Below are positions 24,630 through 36,535 of a stretch of 64,000 nt of DNA, piece after piece. The notes under the pieces are model-generated. The model saw only the letters and a program-made list of their open reading frames with translations, did no database searches and had not been told where the DNA came from. A program made the translations under genes and the position numbers. The stretch comes from Iris pallida (lineage: Eukaryota > Streptophyta > Magnoliopsida > Asparagales > Iridaceae): positions 496,001-560,000 of the forward strand of contig JANAVB010006998.1 of the NCBI GenBank assembly GCA_029216955.1. Reading direction: 5' to 3'. The number at the start of each line of letters is the position of its first letter. Position 1 is the stretch's first letter.

Positions 24630-27184
24630 TGTCACGACCCGCACCAGTTTTTTTTTTAAAACAGATACGAGACGTGTCCAAGCCAGCCTACGCCGCAGTG
24701 TCGGCGGTAGAACGCTGTCACGGCCATGAAGATCAAAATCACAAATAATGCTCATTCACATAATTAATTTAACTTAAAATATTCACAAGTTTTACATTTG
24801 CAGAAAAATATAAACTTGTACAAATGTTTGAATGACTACAACTCAACTATCTAGCTAATCTCTGGGCTTTTGTCTGCAAGTACCCCCGTATCTCCCATGC
24901 TATGTGAATCCGCGGCTAACCTGAAAAATATTGGTTTTCAGTCAGGAATGGAACGAGCACAATTCACTGAATGCAATTTCAAATAAAGAAAATGACTATA
25001 CAACAGAGGTTAGACATCAATTACATGTTTTTGAAAATAAACAGAAAGACAGAAATCAATAGCAAATAAATAGACACAAAATACTTTCCCCAACTATTAG
25101 AAGTACCTTTGATATGTGATCAGTCTGGCATACTACACCGCACGGTCTACGAGGTCTACTTGTATAAAAATAAGCACTGTCTACGAGGTCTACTTGCATG
25201 AAAAATAAGCACTGTCTACGAGTTCTACTTGCAAAAAAATAAGCACTGTCTACGAGGTCTACTACAGAAAAATAAGCAGTCTACGAGGTCTACTTGCAGA
25301 AAAATAAGCACTGTCTACGAGGTCTACTGCAGAAAAATAAGCACTGTCTACGAGGTCTACTGCATGAAAATAAACACTGTCTACGGTCGGATCACACATC
25401 CTTGGTACTTCTCATTCCCGACTCAACAATTTATAATAGAGTATAAAAATCACATAACCAATGGCCAATCAATAAAATATAGTAAAGATCAATATCAAAT
25501 GCAGACAATAAACTGTACTCGCCTGTGGTCCTCTGCTGGTGAAATCGACAGTCTGAACTACTCAATGTGACACAATAGTCAAAACCCGTACAACAGTCCC
25601 GAAAGCTGAAATAAATATTACCAATGTTCTCAGAATAGTCAAATTAGCTAGGATTGCCTGTCCTTAAGTCCAATTCTGGACACAGAGGCAAATCGATAAT
25701 TTCGGGTCAAAACGGTGTCCTCCGTTGGACCCGCTTTACACCGAAAAGCGTGCCAGAGTCAACGGTCTCTAAATTCGTCAAACTACATGTCTTCGAATTC
25801 AGTTTTCCGATACGAACCCAACCGAATGTCCAGAGTTGGATTCCGGCAGGCCGTGCACAAAATCGCCCGTTGAATCAGACCGTGGGACCCGCAAAACGGT
25901 AATTCGATCAGCTGTCTCAGAATTGGACCAAACTTGGCATACAGGACCAGAAAAATGATACAGTCCTGCTGGCACAAGTTTTGTCTCGATCTGACGAGCG
26001 TAGACAAAGTAATTAGAAAATTTGTACAGAGGCCGATACGGTAAATTTCGACGGATACGCATCAAATTCGTCGCGCACACGCGACCAATTTGAATTCCGT
26101 CAAAGCCCACACGACCACGAAGACGTTACGCACCTTTCAATGCTTTCGGTTTGCGACCACGTCGCCCGGATTGGCGGAACGCACGTCGTATCGAAGCATT
26201 TTTCAATATTTTTAATATTTTAAAACAGATTTTCGTCAAACTTTGAAATAGTTTTAACAGGGATTTAATAAATGAAAAATAAAAGTAAAAGAGACGTTTC
26301 AAACTCGTATAGGTTGTCTATAACTTTCTTTAATTAGATTTTTGAAATCATGCATGGTTTGGGATAAAACTGGCCGCGAACTAGAGTAGTCGGACTGTCT
26401 CACGTGTCCTGTTTCGACAGGTTTTTCATCGATTTCTGAATCAATTTGTGCCGTGTTTATTGTGAAATAAAAAGAAGTAAATGAAGGGTATCGGAGGGGT
26501 TTAGGTTGTCTTCATACCCATGAAGTCGGTTCCGAAAACCGTCGAGCGTAGAGGAAGAAAACATGCGACGAAACTGGACTCGCGACTGGCTGTCCTGCTC
26601 TGCTTTGCTGCAGCCTTCGCGCTGCTGTTGCGCGCGGTTCACCTGTCGGCTGTGGCTCCCGACGGCGACGCGCTCTAGTGTGGTCGTGCGCAGTCCAGGG
26701 GGTCGCCCATGTGCCAATGTCGGCGGGTTAGGGTTTCGACTTCTCTCGTTTTTTCTTGGTTCAGTTTCCTTCGACAGACGTATGTATATATATATATGTA
26801 TGAATCGAAGCTGGGCTCGAGTTTAATGGGTTAACGGTCTCGGGTGTAATGGGTTAACGGGCTCGGGTGTAATGGGGCTGGGTAGCTTGGGCCGGCCTGG
26901 CTGCTTTGCCTCTGGGGAATAACTGCTCATGGGGGGTTCGGCCTAGCTCGGTTGGGATTGCACATTACTCCGGGTTGGCTGAGCTTTTACTATGGGTCCA
27001 CTGTTCCCCAGGGAACAGTGTGGATTAATTTCCTTTTTTCCTTTTTTTCTCTTTTTTTTAATAACCCAACATGTATATACTCATATATTAACTTATAATA
27101 AATATCCATAAAACTAAATAAATATTTTTAATAAAAATACAAATATTAATATCATCTATTCTTAGAATAGAGCCTATATATTAT

Positions 27185-27241
<57 letters not shown>

Positions 27242-27920
27242 AACATTTATTTATTTGACAAATAATATAACCAATAGTAATAAAATAATATTATAATAAT
27301 AACCTTAACAATATGAATAATAATAATGCTTGATAATAATAATAATACAAAATTCAATAAATCATAATAGTGTATATACTATTACGCGCAGTCTACAAAT
27401 CCCAAAATTGTTCAAGAACTCAGTCACTGAATATCACTAATAATAATATTTATAATATTTAAATTACAAATACTTAAGAAAATATTCATTAAATCATTAA
27501 AACAAAATACAACACCTTCATACCAAATTTCATCAACACGAATGTCGTTGGATGGGTCGCATGACAACATGGGCTTGGACTCAGTTCGGGTCCAGTCCGG
27601 CTAAAATGGTATAATCGGTATCCCTAAACTGAATAGTGTAATTAATAAAAAATAAAACTTCGGCAAGGATTAAGTCGCAACTTGGCCTGGTTTTTTTAGT
27701 TAGGACATCGCTATGGCTTGGCCTTCCCTATCAGGACTAATACATTAGCCAAAGCACGCCATTGCACTATCCATGGTACGATTCCTAGTCATCATGTACA
27801 CCAAAACTCCACTATGGCAAAAATTATCTACCGTAAAAATTAACTAAATAATTATATAAAAACTCTAAAAATTACCATTTAATAAAAATATAATTCGAAA
27901 TTCCGGGAAGAGGGGTTACA
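24630..27920 (-). repeat. Right LTR of element C (its 5' LTR)
   Basis: 3291 bp, nearly the same length as the left copy and collinear with it. It has the same minisatellite at 25140-25385 and the same (TA)n region at 27189-27241. Differences are mostly transitions and microsatellite length changes, so the pair has diverged since insertion. The PBS lies just to its left on the minus strand, so this is the 5' LTR. Confidence 0.9.
25140..25385. repeat. Minisatellite in right LTR of C
   Basis: The same array as in the left LTR with about the same number of units but different small deletions inside units (for example a unit lacking 'cactg' near 25275). This shows independent slippage or mutation after insertion. 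Confidence 0.85.
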
Positions 27921-28800
27921 GGGAGGTATCGAGGCACAGTTTGAGGGTCTGGTTCAGGAGAACTAGATGGTAGCTGAGTATGCTGGAGAGTTTTGTAGAT
28001 TGGCCCGGTTCATAGATGACTTGACTGAGAAGACGAAGGCAAGGAAGTTCCGTCGAGGCTTGATTAGAGAGGTTCGGTCGCTGACTAAGAGCGACCGGAA
28101 CGCTACCTTTGTAGAGATATTTTTTGGGGCTTTGGCGGCGGAAGACGACCTAGGGTTGAAGCAGAAGAGGGGTCATGATTTCCAGGGTGGCAGCAGCAGT
28201 CAAGGCTAGGCCAAGAGGCCTCACTTCCAGCATCAGCAGCCACACAGGCCAGTTCAGCAGTATCAGCATTAGGGCCGTGCACCTTTTCAGCAGGTACAAC
28301 ATCAGCAGCAGAGAGGGCAGCAGGCACGCAGGCAGCAGGCTATCAGTTGTACCTTTTACAAGAAGCCTGGGCACAAGTAGGAGGAGTGCAGGAAGAGACT
28401 TGGTAGGTACTTGATGTGTGGTTCGGCAGACCATCAGATGCGAGAGTGTCCAGTTACGACGATGCGTCCAATACCAGGAGGAGCTGGGGCAGCCAAGGCT
28501 CCAGTAGGTCAGCTGAAGGGGCCATTGCAGACCCAGCAACAGAGGTTCCATCAGCACCAGCAGCAGGCACGAGGTGGACAGCAGGGGCGAGCTTTCGCCA
28601 TGGCAGCCGAGGATGCAGAGGCCGTAGGGGAGTTGATAGCAGGTTCGGTTCTTTTTGACTCCATTCCAGCTTTTGCACTCTTTGATTCCGGGGCTTCCTA
28701 CAGCTTTGTGTCAGTATCTTATGCTATTAGACACAGTCTGGTATCTGAACCATTGCCTAGGACTTGCAAGATCACAACCGGGGTGGGGTCATCCTCGTGA
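27921..28800 (+). pseudogene. Element A gag C-terminus, zinc knuckles and protease
   Basis: Continues gag after the TSD GGGAG with a MVAEYAGEFCRLARFIDDL segment, then KFRRGLIREVRSL, typical of Tekay gag. A Q/H/R-rich linker follows, then two knuckle-like motifs near 28345-28455 (the first broken by a stop, the second CGSADHQMRECP). The aspartic protease active site is FALFDSGASYSFVS near 28672-28713. In-frame stops occur near 27965, 28207, 28270 and 28378. The frame ends at a TGA at 28798-28800, and the protease C-terminal half is only recognisable in pieces to about 28915. Confidence 0.85.
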
Positions 28801-28915
28801 GTGATGTTTGCATAGGGCGGAGCGTTATGTTGGGAGGCCGAGAGTTGGGAGTGAGTTTGCTCGTCATGCCACTACCGAACTACGATATTGTATTAGGTTG
28901 GACTGACTGAGTAGA

Positions 28916-29558
28916 AACCACGCCTGCATTGATTGCCGAGGGGGTAGAGTTTTATTTGAGGTGCCAGGAGAGCCAGAGTTTGAGTACACCCGGCGGTAGG
29001 CAGAGCAGGACAGCGGAGTCTTCTGTGGAGCTTCATTTGAGGAGCAGGTGGCTCGCACCCCTTGATCGCAGAGTTTATGGACGTATTTCCAGAGGAGTTG
29101 CCAGGGCTTCTACCGGACAGGGATGTAGAGTTCTCGATAGACTTGGTTCCCGGCACGGAACCGATTTCTCAGCATGTCTATCGAGTGAACAACAGTGAGT
29201 TGGTGGAGCTGAAGAAGCAGGTGGATGAGCTGCAGGACAAGGTCTTCATCCGATCAAGTTCTTCACCTTGGGGTGCACCGGTACTCTTCGTACCCAAGAA
29301 GGATGGGTCGGTACGGATGTGTATCGACTACAGGGCACTCAACAACCTGACGATCAAGAACAGATACCCACTGTCGCGGATCAATGATCTCTTTGATCAG
29401 TTGAGCGGAGCTCGGGTGTTCTCCAAGATTGATTTGAGGTCAGGTTATCACCAGGTGAAGGTAAAGGGGGAGGATATTTCCAAGACCGCTTTCAGGACGC
29501 GGTACGGACAGTTTGAGTTTTTGGTTATGCCGTTTGGGCTGACCAATGCACCAGCAGT
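28916..29558 (+). pseudogene. Element A reverse transcriptase, N-terminal half
   Basis: The RT N-terminal signature starts near 29062 with [20 protein letters not shown]. It continues through [53 protein letters not shown] and [14 protein letters not shown], all standard Ty3/gypsy RT motifs. The block stops at 29558 where B is inserted; RT continues at 46140 in frame after the duplicated GCAGT. Sequence 28916-29061 links protease and RT and is frameshifted. Confidence 0.9.
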
Positions 29559-30378
29559 TGTTTGCAAAAACAAAAGTCTTTTTATTTCACAAACTTGAAA
29601 GAATAGTACAAGAGTACAATAATAATGATATGAAGTTTGAAGACGATAGCCTCTGAAGAATGCAGCAGTACTTAGACAAGAACTCCTGATCTCTGATGAT
29701 CTTGAATAATGATCCTCCATAATGAAGAACTTGAAACTCTATTTATAGAGTTAGAAATAACTATTTTGTAGTTATTCTGGATTACGCACAATGAACTGCG
29801 CTGGAGACAAACTGTGCAGACTGCAAACTGCGCTGGCCATTGGGCAGTTGCTCGATCGTGGGCTAACCGTATTCAGACGCGTGGCATTGTTTGATTGAAA
29901 TGCGCTTGGTCGTGTATATGCGGTTGCTACGTGGCGAGCAATTGATGGCATGTAAGCCACGTAATAAATGTCAGTTATCTTCAACAAATTTGATGGATCA
30001 CGCCACTTGAATAGCGCTAGCTTCAGACTGCGCTCCCTTCTAGTCATTGGATAGCGCTAGGATTCGAACTTGGTCAAATTGCGCTGAGGTTGTACTGGCA
30101 GACTGTGCTGGACTGTACAGCTGTTCTCGAGCGCCGTGCTGCACAAGAAACGAACGGACTCCTCGCTTTTTGGGCTGTCAGGCTGTCCGAAGATTTGATC
30201 TTCCTGTCAGGTAATGATGGCGTTGCCACGTCAGCGTAGTGCGCTCGGGCGTTAGCGCAGTTCAGCCTCGCACGTTTGATTTGTAGCGCAGTCTGTCTAC
30301 AGTGCAGTTCATTGAAGGGTGCATAATTTAGACTTCTCTGCCTATTTGATGGATGCAACTTGATTTTTAGGACTTACA
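29559..30378 (-). repeat. Left LTR of element B (its 3' LTR)
   Basis: 820 bp, TGTTTGCAAA...GACTTACA on the plus strand. Compared with the right LTR it lacks about 56 bp after the first 70 bases; the missing part in the right copy is bounded by a short 'gaagacgat' direct repeat, so it was probably lost by slippage. A TATA box on the minus strand lies at 29739-29748 (CTATTTATAG on plus). Many TGCGCT/AGCGCA words are scattered along it. Confidence 0.92.
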
Positions 30379-30389
30379 AGTCCCCCTTC
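30379..30389 (-). other. Polypurine tract of element B
   Basis: The minus strand reads GAAGGGGGACT directly before the 3' LTR start TGTAAGTCC. D/E has GAAGGGGGTCG and GAAGGGGGTCT at the same place. Confidence 0.85.
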
Positions 30390-30540
30390 AAAGTTTTCAA
30401 AATTTGAAAATATTCAAAGTTTCGAAATACTTTGAATTTCGAATTTGAAATCAAGTTGCGCTTTGGTTGCGCGTTTGGAGGAATTAGCTCCGACTTTCGC
30501 GGCGCAATCGGAGGCGACTGTTACGTTTCTGTGAGAAAAC

Positions 30541-30549
30541 TATAAATAG
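30541..30549 (+). promoter_or_regulatory. TATA box of the antisense gene 1 of B
   Basis: TATAAATAG, 105 bases upstream of the ATG at 30654, followed by a CT-rich leader. It faces away from the 3' LTR, so the antisense gene has its own promoter. Confidence 0.65.
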
Positions 30550-30653
30550 TTTCATCTTCTATTCTTTTAACCTTTACTTGCTTTCGATTTCTCAAGAGAA
30601 AGAAACTCCTTCCCTACTCTGACTTCTTCTTCCTCCTCTCGTCGTCGACATCA

Positions 30654-33600
30654 ATGGCGCCCAAGCCATCGGCCACTGAGAAGGGAAAGGCCCCTGCTGA
30701 ACCTTCGACTTGTGTTGCACCGCGAGTATCTCGTCACGAGACGGGCCACCCAGCTCTTCAAGGTGAACGACGAACCATGATCGAAATCCCTTTTTAGGGT
30801 TTTTGATGTTTTTGAACCTTCATGCCTCTCTCTTTTTAGAGATTGATGGTATTCTCAACCACTTGTGCCACCCTGTTTAGGGTTTCGGTTGCATGTACAA
30901 CAGTTTTCATTTTTATGAAAACTGTATCTTTGCGCAATCGATTGGAAAGCGCTGACCAAATGTTCAGCGCAATCCATCGATTTGTGCATCGATGCACAAA
31001 CTGATGTTTTGCGCAAGTCGGTTGTGCTAGCACAATCTGATGTCTTGCGCACATTAGCTGTGCTAGCACAATTTGATGTTTTGCGTACATTGGCTGTGCT
31101 AGCGCAATCTGATGTCTTGCGCATATTGGCTGTGCTGGCGCAATCTGATAGATTGTTTCACACAGCGTAATTTGGATAAATTGTGAAGAAGTTTTTAATT
31201 CTTTTGCACATATTGATCTTTGTCTCTTCATTGATGCAGTTAACCTCAAAGAAGATCCAAATTACGAGGTTCTTGCAGGATCTCTGTCTGAATCAGAATT
31301 CAAGGAAGATCTCTCACACGTCTCCTTTCCACAGTATGCTTTACCATCATCCCGGCAGGCTATCTTGGTTGCTCAAGATAATGATACTTTATTGTGTCTG
31401 ATAAACGGGCAACCTCTTCAGACTGCTGACACTATTACCCACAAGAAACCTCTATTTTTGTTTGGTGAGGCTTTTGATAAAAATTCTCAGCCAAGGCCTC
31501 GCATGGAACAGAAAATCTTCCAAAGGGGCGAGAAGACGATATATTTGACAGAGATCTCCAGATGCCTCCCTCTGTCCAGATATGCTTTTGTGAGCTATCC
31601 CAGAAGAATGGAATAGGACATAACTTCGCTGCAGCAAGCCCGAGTAGGTAATATCTGTATTAAGAAGGGGCCAGACCATAAAGATGTATTCTACAGTTCT
31701 TCTGAGCGACATAGCTCCCTACTCAGAGGACTAAAATCCGGTTGTATTCGGGAGATACTTCTCTGCTGCTACCAGTAAGAACTCCAATATTCGTAAATGA
31801 GTTTGCGAAGGTGGAAGGGAGGTATCCGGGCCAAGATCTACGGTTGACAGGTCTTGTGAACCCGGACAATAAAAGGTGGATCTGTGTGGCCAATTAGATA
31901 TTGGTCCAATTTGATGATCAACTTAAAAAAATTAATCTGTATCAGGCAGTATATACTACTGTCTATGGCTTCTCCCCTAATCCACATCTATTCCTTGAGT
32001 TGGCGAAGAGATATAATTATAGAACTGGGATTTTCATGACGCCGCACGGGGAAATTGGATTAGCCTTGCATGAGATAAAATATATCTCTAATCTGCCAAT
32101 GGAGGATATCCCCTATGAAGAGTTTGTCCCAAATGATGAATTGGACAAACTGCGCAATGAGAACGCCAGTATGGTAGATGTTTTTGAAGAGCTACTCTGC
32201 CATTACAAGATTTGTTCTCTATACTACTAGAGTGGTACGACCAACACTTGCTATTCGACCAAGTAGTTGCCGTATCTTTTCCTCAACCATATTATTAAGA
32301 AGAAGACCAAAGAACATGAGAACTGCAATCCCAACTTCTTCAAACCGCTTAACAATAGCGAGGTGATAGAGTTGATGGAGACGCATAACAATATGGATAT
32401 CAAGATTGAGGATGATCTTCAGTATCCTTCTTTCAAGAAAGGAGACATCATCGAAAGCTACATGAGGATGGATTACAGGCCCATGTCGAAGGAAGCCCAA
32501 CTGGCAGGTTTCCTTACTTACTGGCTTCGACGATATGTCGTACCTGGGGCCAGTGCAGTTGACCGCTTCCATCGCGGTGTACTGTTTGCTGGTCCGTCTA
32601 GTTTTCGGCTACCGGATGGATTTGTTGTCAACAATGACATACAGGATGAACGCCGGCCTCCGTCTCTTCGTTGATTCGATGATTCGAAGAAAAGGCAAAA
32701 AGGGACATTTTTCTCGGCTGGAAATGTCGTATACATATATGTTTGGATGGCTGCTTCTACACCATCCTTCCTTAATGAACCCTGCTATGGAGGCAGTGAG
32801 CGGCAGTTTTCTGAGAAGATATTCTGGATGTAAGTGGATCTATACCACTTTGAAAGACTGCAGGCGAGTCTTGAATCTGGGCAAAGGATGGAACTTCTAC
32901 TGTGTTCCAACTCCAGTCGGCTATGAATATGTATCGACAAATATGATCGACTCAGTGAGAGTGCCACCCTTGGGTCGTACCATCTTCGATTGGCTGAGGG
33001 CGATTCGGCCATCACATCTAGTATACCGGTTCGAAGATGAATGTTATCTTGAACCTTACCTCCCAAGCCGTTTTGCACGTCAATTCGGCTATGACCAATT
33101 TCATGTAGGCAATGCCATACCATGCCTTCAAAAAAAGGTTATTTGATTGATGGAGCCCGGGCTTGGGCCTATTACAATGCCCGTGACACAAAGACAACGT
33201 TCTCGATGCCGACAAGGAACGACCGTGGCCCGCGCATGTTGTATACTTATTCGATCTTTATACGTCAGCAAATACTTTTTGCTGAGAATTTCAATCTAAC
33301 AGACAGCTTTGCGACGGTGACACGATTTAGAAAAGGAGCACATGTTTTGTTGCCTCCTGGTAATGATGAAGAACACGAGCCGGCTGATGCATCTCTAGAA
33401 GCTTCGAGAGAAGCCAACTTCCCTGAAGAAGTCTACGAACAGCTGCGTGTTTCTTTGAAAGTTGCAAGATCTCCGATCAAGGAGAAGAAGAGGAAGGCAG
33501 AAGAACCATCTTCTTCTGTCTCTAAGAAGAAGACCGCTATAGACTCTTCGGAAAGAGTCACTACTCGATCGCAGTCTCGACAACAGGCTGAGTCAATCCA

Positions 33601-35461
33601 CAGAGAAGAGGCGACGACCTCGACTTCCATCCAAAGACAAACACACGCTGCAGACATAGAAAGCCCTGAAGAACCTCTACGCAGGAAGAAAATAGCTTTC
33701 AGAAAGAAAGTGACCACTCCCCCAAAACCTATCCATACATCTGCCCTAATAAGTGCTGCTACCGGGGTTATGATGCCTTCACCTAAGCCTGCTCCTGAGC
33801 CTAGGCAGGTGACAGATACACAAGAAGGAGCTACCAGTGCAGAGATATGGGACAAGGTCGCAGACACAAGAGAAGAGACCGCGGAGGCAAAAGATGAGGC
33901 TGCAGAAAGAGAAATGGCTGCAACTCCGACCCCAATCAACGAATCGGAATCATCTGTCGAAGTATTGCCATCTTCCACACTTGTAATGGAACCTGCTCAT
34001 CTTCCAGCTACACCAAGATCACGTCACGCTGAAGAAGATCGACTGATGATCGAAGCTCTGGATGGGTGTGATTTTGGCTTCCATGACATAGATCCAGTCG
34101 ATGTAAGTGATGATGAGGAAGTACAAGAAGCGGAAGCAGATGACGAGGAGACATCGTCAAAGGATGTTAATGACCATCTTATTCCGAAAGAGGATGTTAC
34201 TGTCCTTGTATCCCAGGAAAGAATGCTGCTAATGAGATAGCACCGGAGGAAGCTATTGTCATTGATCAAAGAGGTATTGACTGATTTTGATAATCTACAT
34301 TTATAGATCAGATGATTGATATTTTAACTTTCATTCATGCAGAAATTCAACCTTCTCTGATTCTTCCGGTATGTACTGACATAGTACAGACAAAGGCGAT
34401 AGCCAGCGGCAGCCGTCATCTATCAGGCGGCTCCGAAGCGGGAAGTAGTCAGACAGTAATGACTGAAACTACTTCTGCGAGGCTCCAGCCTATTTCATTA
34501 AATGACAATCTTGTCACTAAAGCCAGTTTTGGTAAGCTTGCCTTCATTTTGATCTTTTTTCTGATAGTCCTTAGTGACAGCAAACTGATGATATTTACTT
34601 GATTTTACAGAAGAACATCTAGGAGGGGCAACTAGCTCTACAATGGCTCCTTTATTAAAAGAAGCTACGGCCGATGTTCAAGAAGTCGAACTTCCGCCTT
34701 CACAAGCGTCTGCTGCTGAAGCTTCTGTTGGGATAGCTGCTACACCTAGTACAGTAGCTACCAATAAATTTGTAGTTGGTTCTTTCACCAATTTCTTCTT
34801 TAGTTCCTTGGGACCTTTAGTAGAAAGGGTAATGGAGAAAGAAAATGTTGGTTTCATCTCTGTCAGAAGTCCAACTTCTTATCTAATCGGCGGAATCCGA
34901 GATCAAGGTGATGAAGCTCAGGCTGCTTACCTTGAACATGTACTGGATGAGCTGGAGAAAGCAATCAAGATTTACAAAGATCTTAACCGAGGGGAGGTAG
35001 AGCCACTGGTGAATGCCGAGTTCGAAAGGATGACTCGAGAAGCTGAGGTCACGAAAGCTGATTTAAGAAATTTTTAGACACTTTTGCCATAAAATCTTCA
35101 GAGTATGATTCTCGGATGGATATAGTAGCGTCTACTGCTGGGGAGAAAGAGAAGAAGGTTGCTGATCTGAAGGCAGAGTTTGCTCGACTTCAAGAAGAGT
35201 TGAGAATCGTTCAACTTGCTCTTGAAGAAGAGACTACACAACATCAAGCTGCAGTTCAGCAACTGGACATTCTGACCCATGAGAAGAATGAGTTTATCAA
35301 GTTTCGTCAAAATAAAATCGCTCGCCGACTAGTGACCTTGCCAACATTTGACGTTGGATCTGGAATGGCAGAGGCTAGAAGGCGGGTGTTGGATTCTCGT
35401 GAAGAACGACTCCAGACCTTGAAGCAGCAAATAGCTAATCTGATGACCCCTTCGACTGAGT
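30654..35461 (+). pseudogene. Element B antisense gene 1: multi-exon, plant-mobile-domain-like
   Basis: Exon 1 is 30654-30762 (MAPKPSATEKGKAPAEPSTC...), intron 1 is 30763-31239 (GTGAAC...TGCAG), and joining keeps the frame. The next exon reads VNLKEDPNYEVLAGSLSESE and is broken by TAG at 31614. From 31901 the protein resembles the plant mobile domain: YQAVYTTVYGFSPNP, TPHGEIGLALHEIKYISNLP, YEEFVPNDELDKL. After frameshifts it runs on (32267-34240) with a basic and acidic low-complexity tail. Two more introns with GT-AG ends are near 34276-34339 and 34531-34611, then a coiled-coil-rich end (34612-35461, DLKAEFARLQEELRIVQLAL). The role in the element is unknown; antisense genes with this domain are known in Tat elements. 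Confidence 0.7.
31001..31144. repeat. Tandem array of four exact 36-bp units in intron 1 of the antisense gene
   Basis: Units at 31001-31036, 31037-31072, 31073-31108 and 31109-31144, each of the form CTGATGTYTTGCGCA then TTRGCTGTGCTAGCRCAAT. Because 36 is a multiple of three the array is open in one frame (repeat DVLRTLAVLAQS). It carries the TGCGC/GCGCA word that fills the LTRs of B. Confidence 0.9.
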
Positions 35462-35589
35462 GAAAGAAAAGCTTTTGTATTTTCTTCTTTGTGATATGTC
35501 TTTTTGTAACGTCTTTTATCTTGATCAATGAAAAGATATTATTTAGTAGATCTATTATTTGTTGCATATCCCGTTACGAATATAAATAA

Positions 35590-36065
35590 TAGCGATAGAA
35601 AATATATTCAGAGGTTCAGGACATGATATATTTCTTGGTTTAGAAAATAATTATATTCATTATATCTTCTCAGAGGTAATGTGGACATGGCAGAATATAA
35701 ATTTCTTTTTGAATATCATTATTTCGGTAAACAACTTAATTAAAAATAATAAGTACGTGACAAGTTGTTGATATAGATGAACGGATGAGTCGTCAGAATG
35801 TATGAACGAAGTGAATCGTCGGGATGAACGGATGAATCATCAGAATGTATGAACGAAGTGAATCGTCGGGATGAACGGATGAACCGTCAATTGGATGGCG
35901 TGAATAGGTGAACGGGTGAACCGTCGGATGAATGGAATGAACTGATGAACCGTCGGGTGAATGGAATGAACGGATGAACCGTCAGATGAGTAGAATGAAT
36001 GTTTTGAAGAATCCGTCGCTTCGGTTCGCGTCGCTTCGGTTCGTATAATCGACCGTCTTAAGAAT
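35590..36065 (+). repeat. Repeated motifs between antisense ORFs of B
   Basis: 35600-35700 has two copies of a 'cagaggt..a..ggacatg' motif that also occurs several times at 62940-63140 in element D. 35770-36000 holds about seven imperfect units built on GAACGGATGAACCGTCRG, alternating with GAATGGAATGAA. No ORF is associated with the repeats. Confidence 0.75.
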
Positions 36066-36117
36066 CTCTGTCTATAAGTAGAATAAAAATTTTAGATGGA
36101 GTGATCAGTTTCAATTG

Positions 36118-36449
36118 TAACACAAAATATCGTCTGGAGATGCATCCGAGAAGGCTGAGGTCATCCCAAAGGTCGAAGAAGTCGCTGAGGAACGTCCAGC
36201 CGAGCCAACCCAGCCAGAGCAGACGGAGGCGGGCGAAAGTTCGTCTGCACCCAAACCATCACAGGATATCTTGGACTTCCTAATTGAGCCAGGGATGACT
36301 GAAGATGAGGCTATGAGGATGGCCGCTGTATATTTCTAGTGAAATCGAGCAAGGATGTCCTTGGCTCTTTTGCCGACTATGTTTTTGAAAAGGACGATAG
36401 TGGTCCTCGTCCTGTCTTTAAAAAGGACGATAGTGATTCTTGTCCTTGA
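36118..36449 (+). pseudogene. Element B antisense ORF 3 (decayed homolog of 63488-63781)
   Basis: The plus-strand frame from 36127 reads DASEKAEVIPKVEEVAEERP and then SSAPKPSQDILDFLIEPGMT, EDEAMRMAAVYF-stop; after a shift it continues KDVLGSFADYVFEKDDSGPR. The intact copy in D has SSTPKPPQDIFAFLVEPGKT and ADYVFNKEGSGPRP at the same spacing. The aligned start codon is ATA (36127-36129) instead of ATG, and a stop plus a frameshift were added, so this copy is dead. A TATAAGTAG box lies at 36073-36081, 54 bases upstream. The gene runs opposite to integrase and ends about 90 bases from its stop codon. Function unknown. Confidence 0.75.
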
Positions 36450-36535
36450 TATCATGTAACATCGTTTATGATAAAATAAAATCAAAATTTATTTATGAAC
36501 TGTCTTGTCATATTTACAAGAAATTCCTTTTACAT

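Larger units (their letters stand above)
9075..27920 (-). mobile_element. Element C: long-LTR, non-coding (LARD-like) gypsy-type element
   Basis: Two direct LTRs (9075-12368 and 24630-27920) flank an interior, and the 5-bp duplication GGGAG sits at 9070-9074 and 27921-27925. On the minus strand the LTR reads TGTAAYCCCTC...GTGCGGGTCGTGACA, the same type of ends as A and G, and the PBS and polypurine tract are correctly placed for minus orientation. Without the later F1 insertion the interior is about 3.9 kb and shows no gag or pol. It must have moved with proteins from another element, perhaps a relative of A. Confidence 0.85.

Noticed and set aside
30982..31170. Repeat-containing ORF with LAVLAQSDVLRT units
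   Set aside because: It lies in the predicted intron 1 of the antisense gene; a 36-bp period keeps any frame open, so openness is not evidence of coding.
33433..33978. Minus-strand ORF of 181 codons
   Set aside because: Shadow of the acidic/basic tail of the antisense gene of B; no domain and no promoter.
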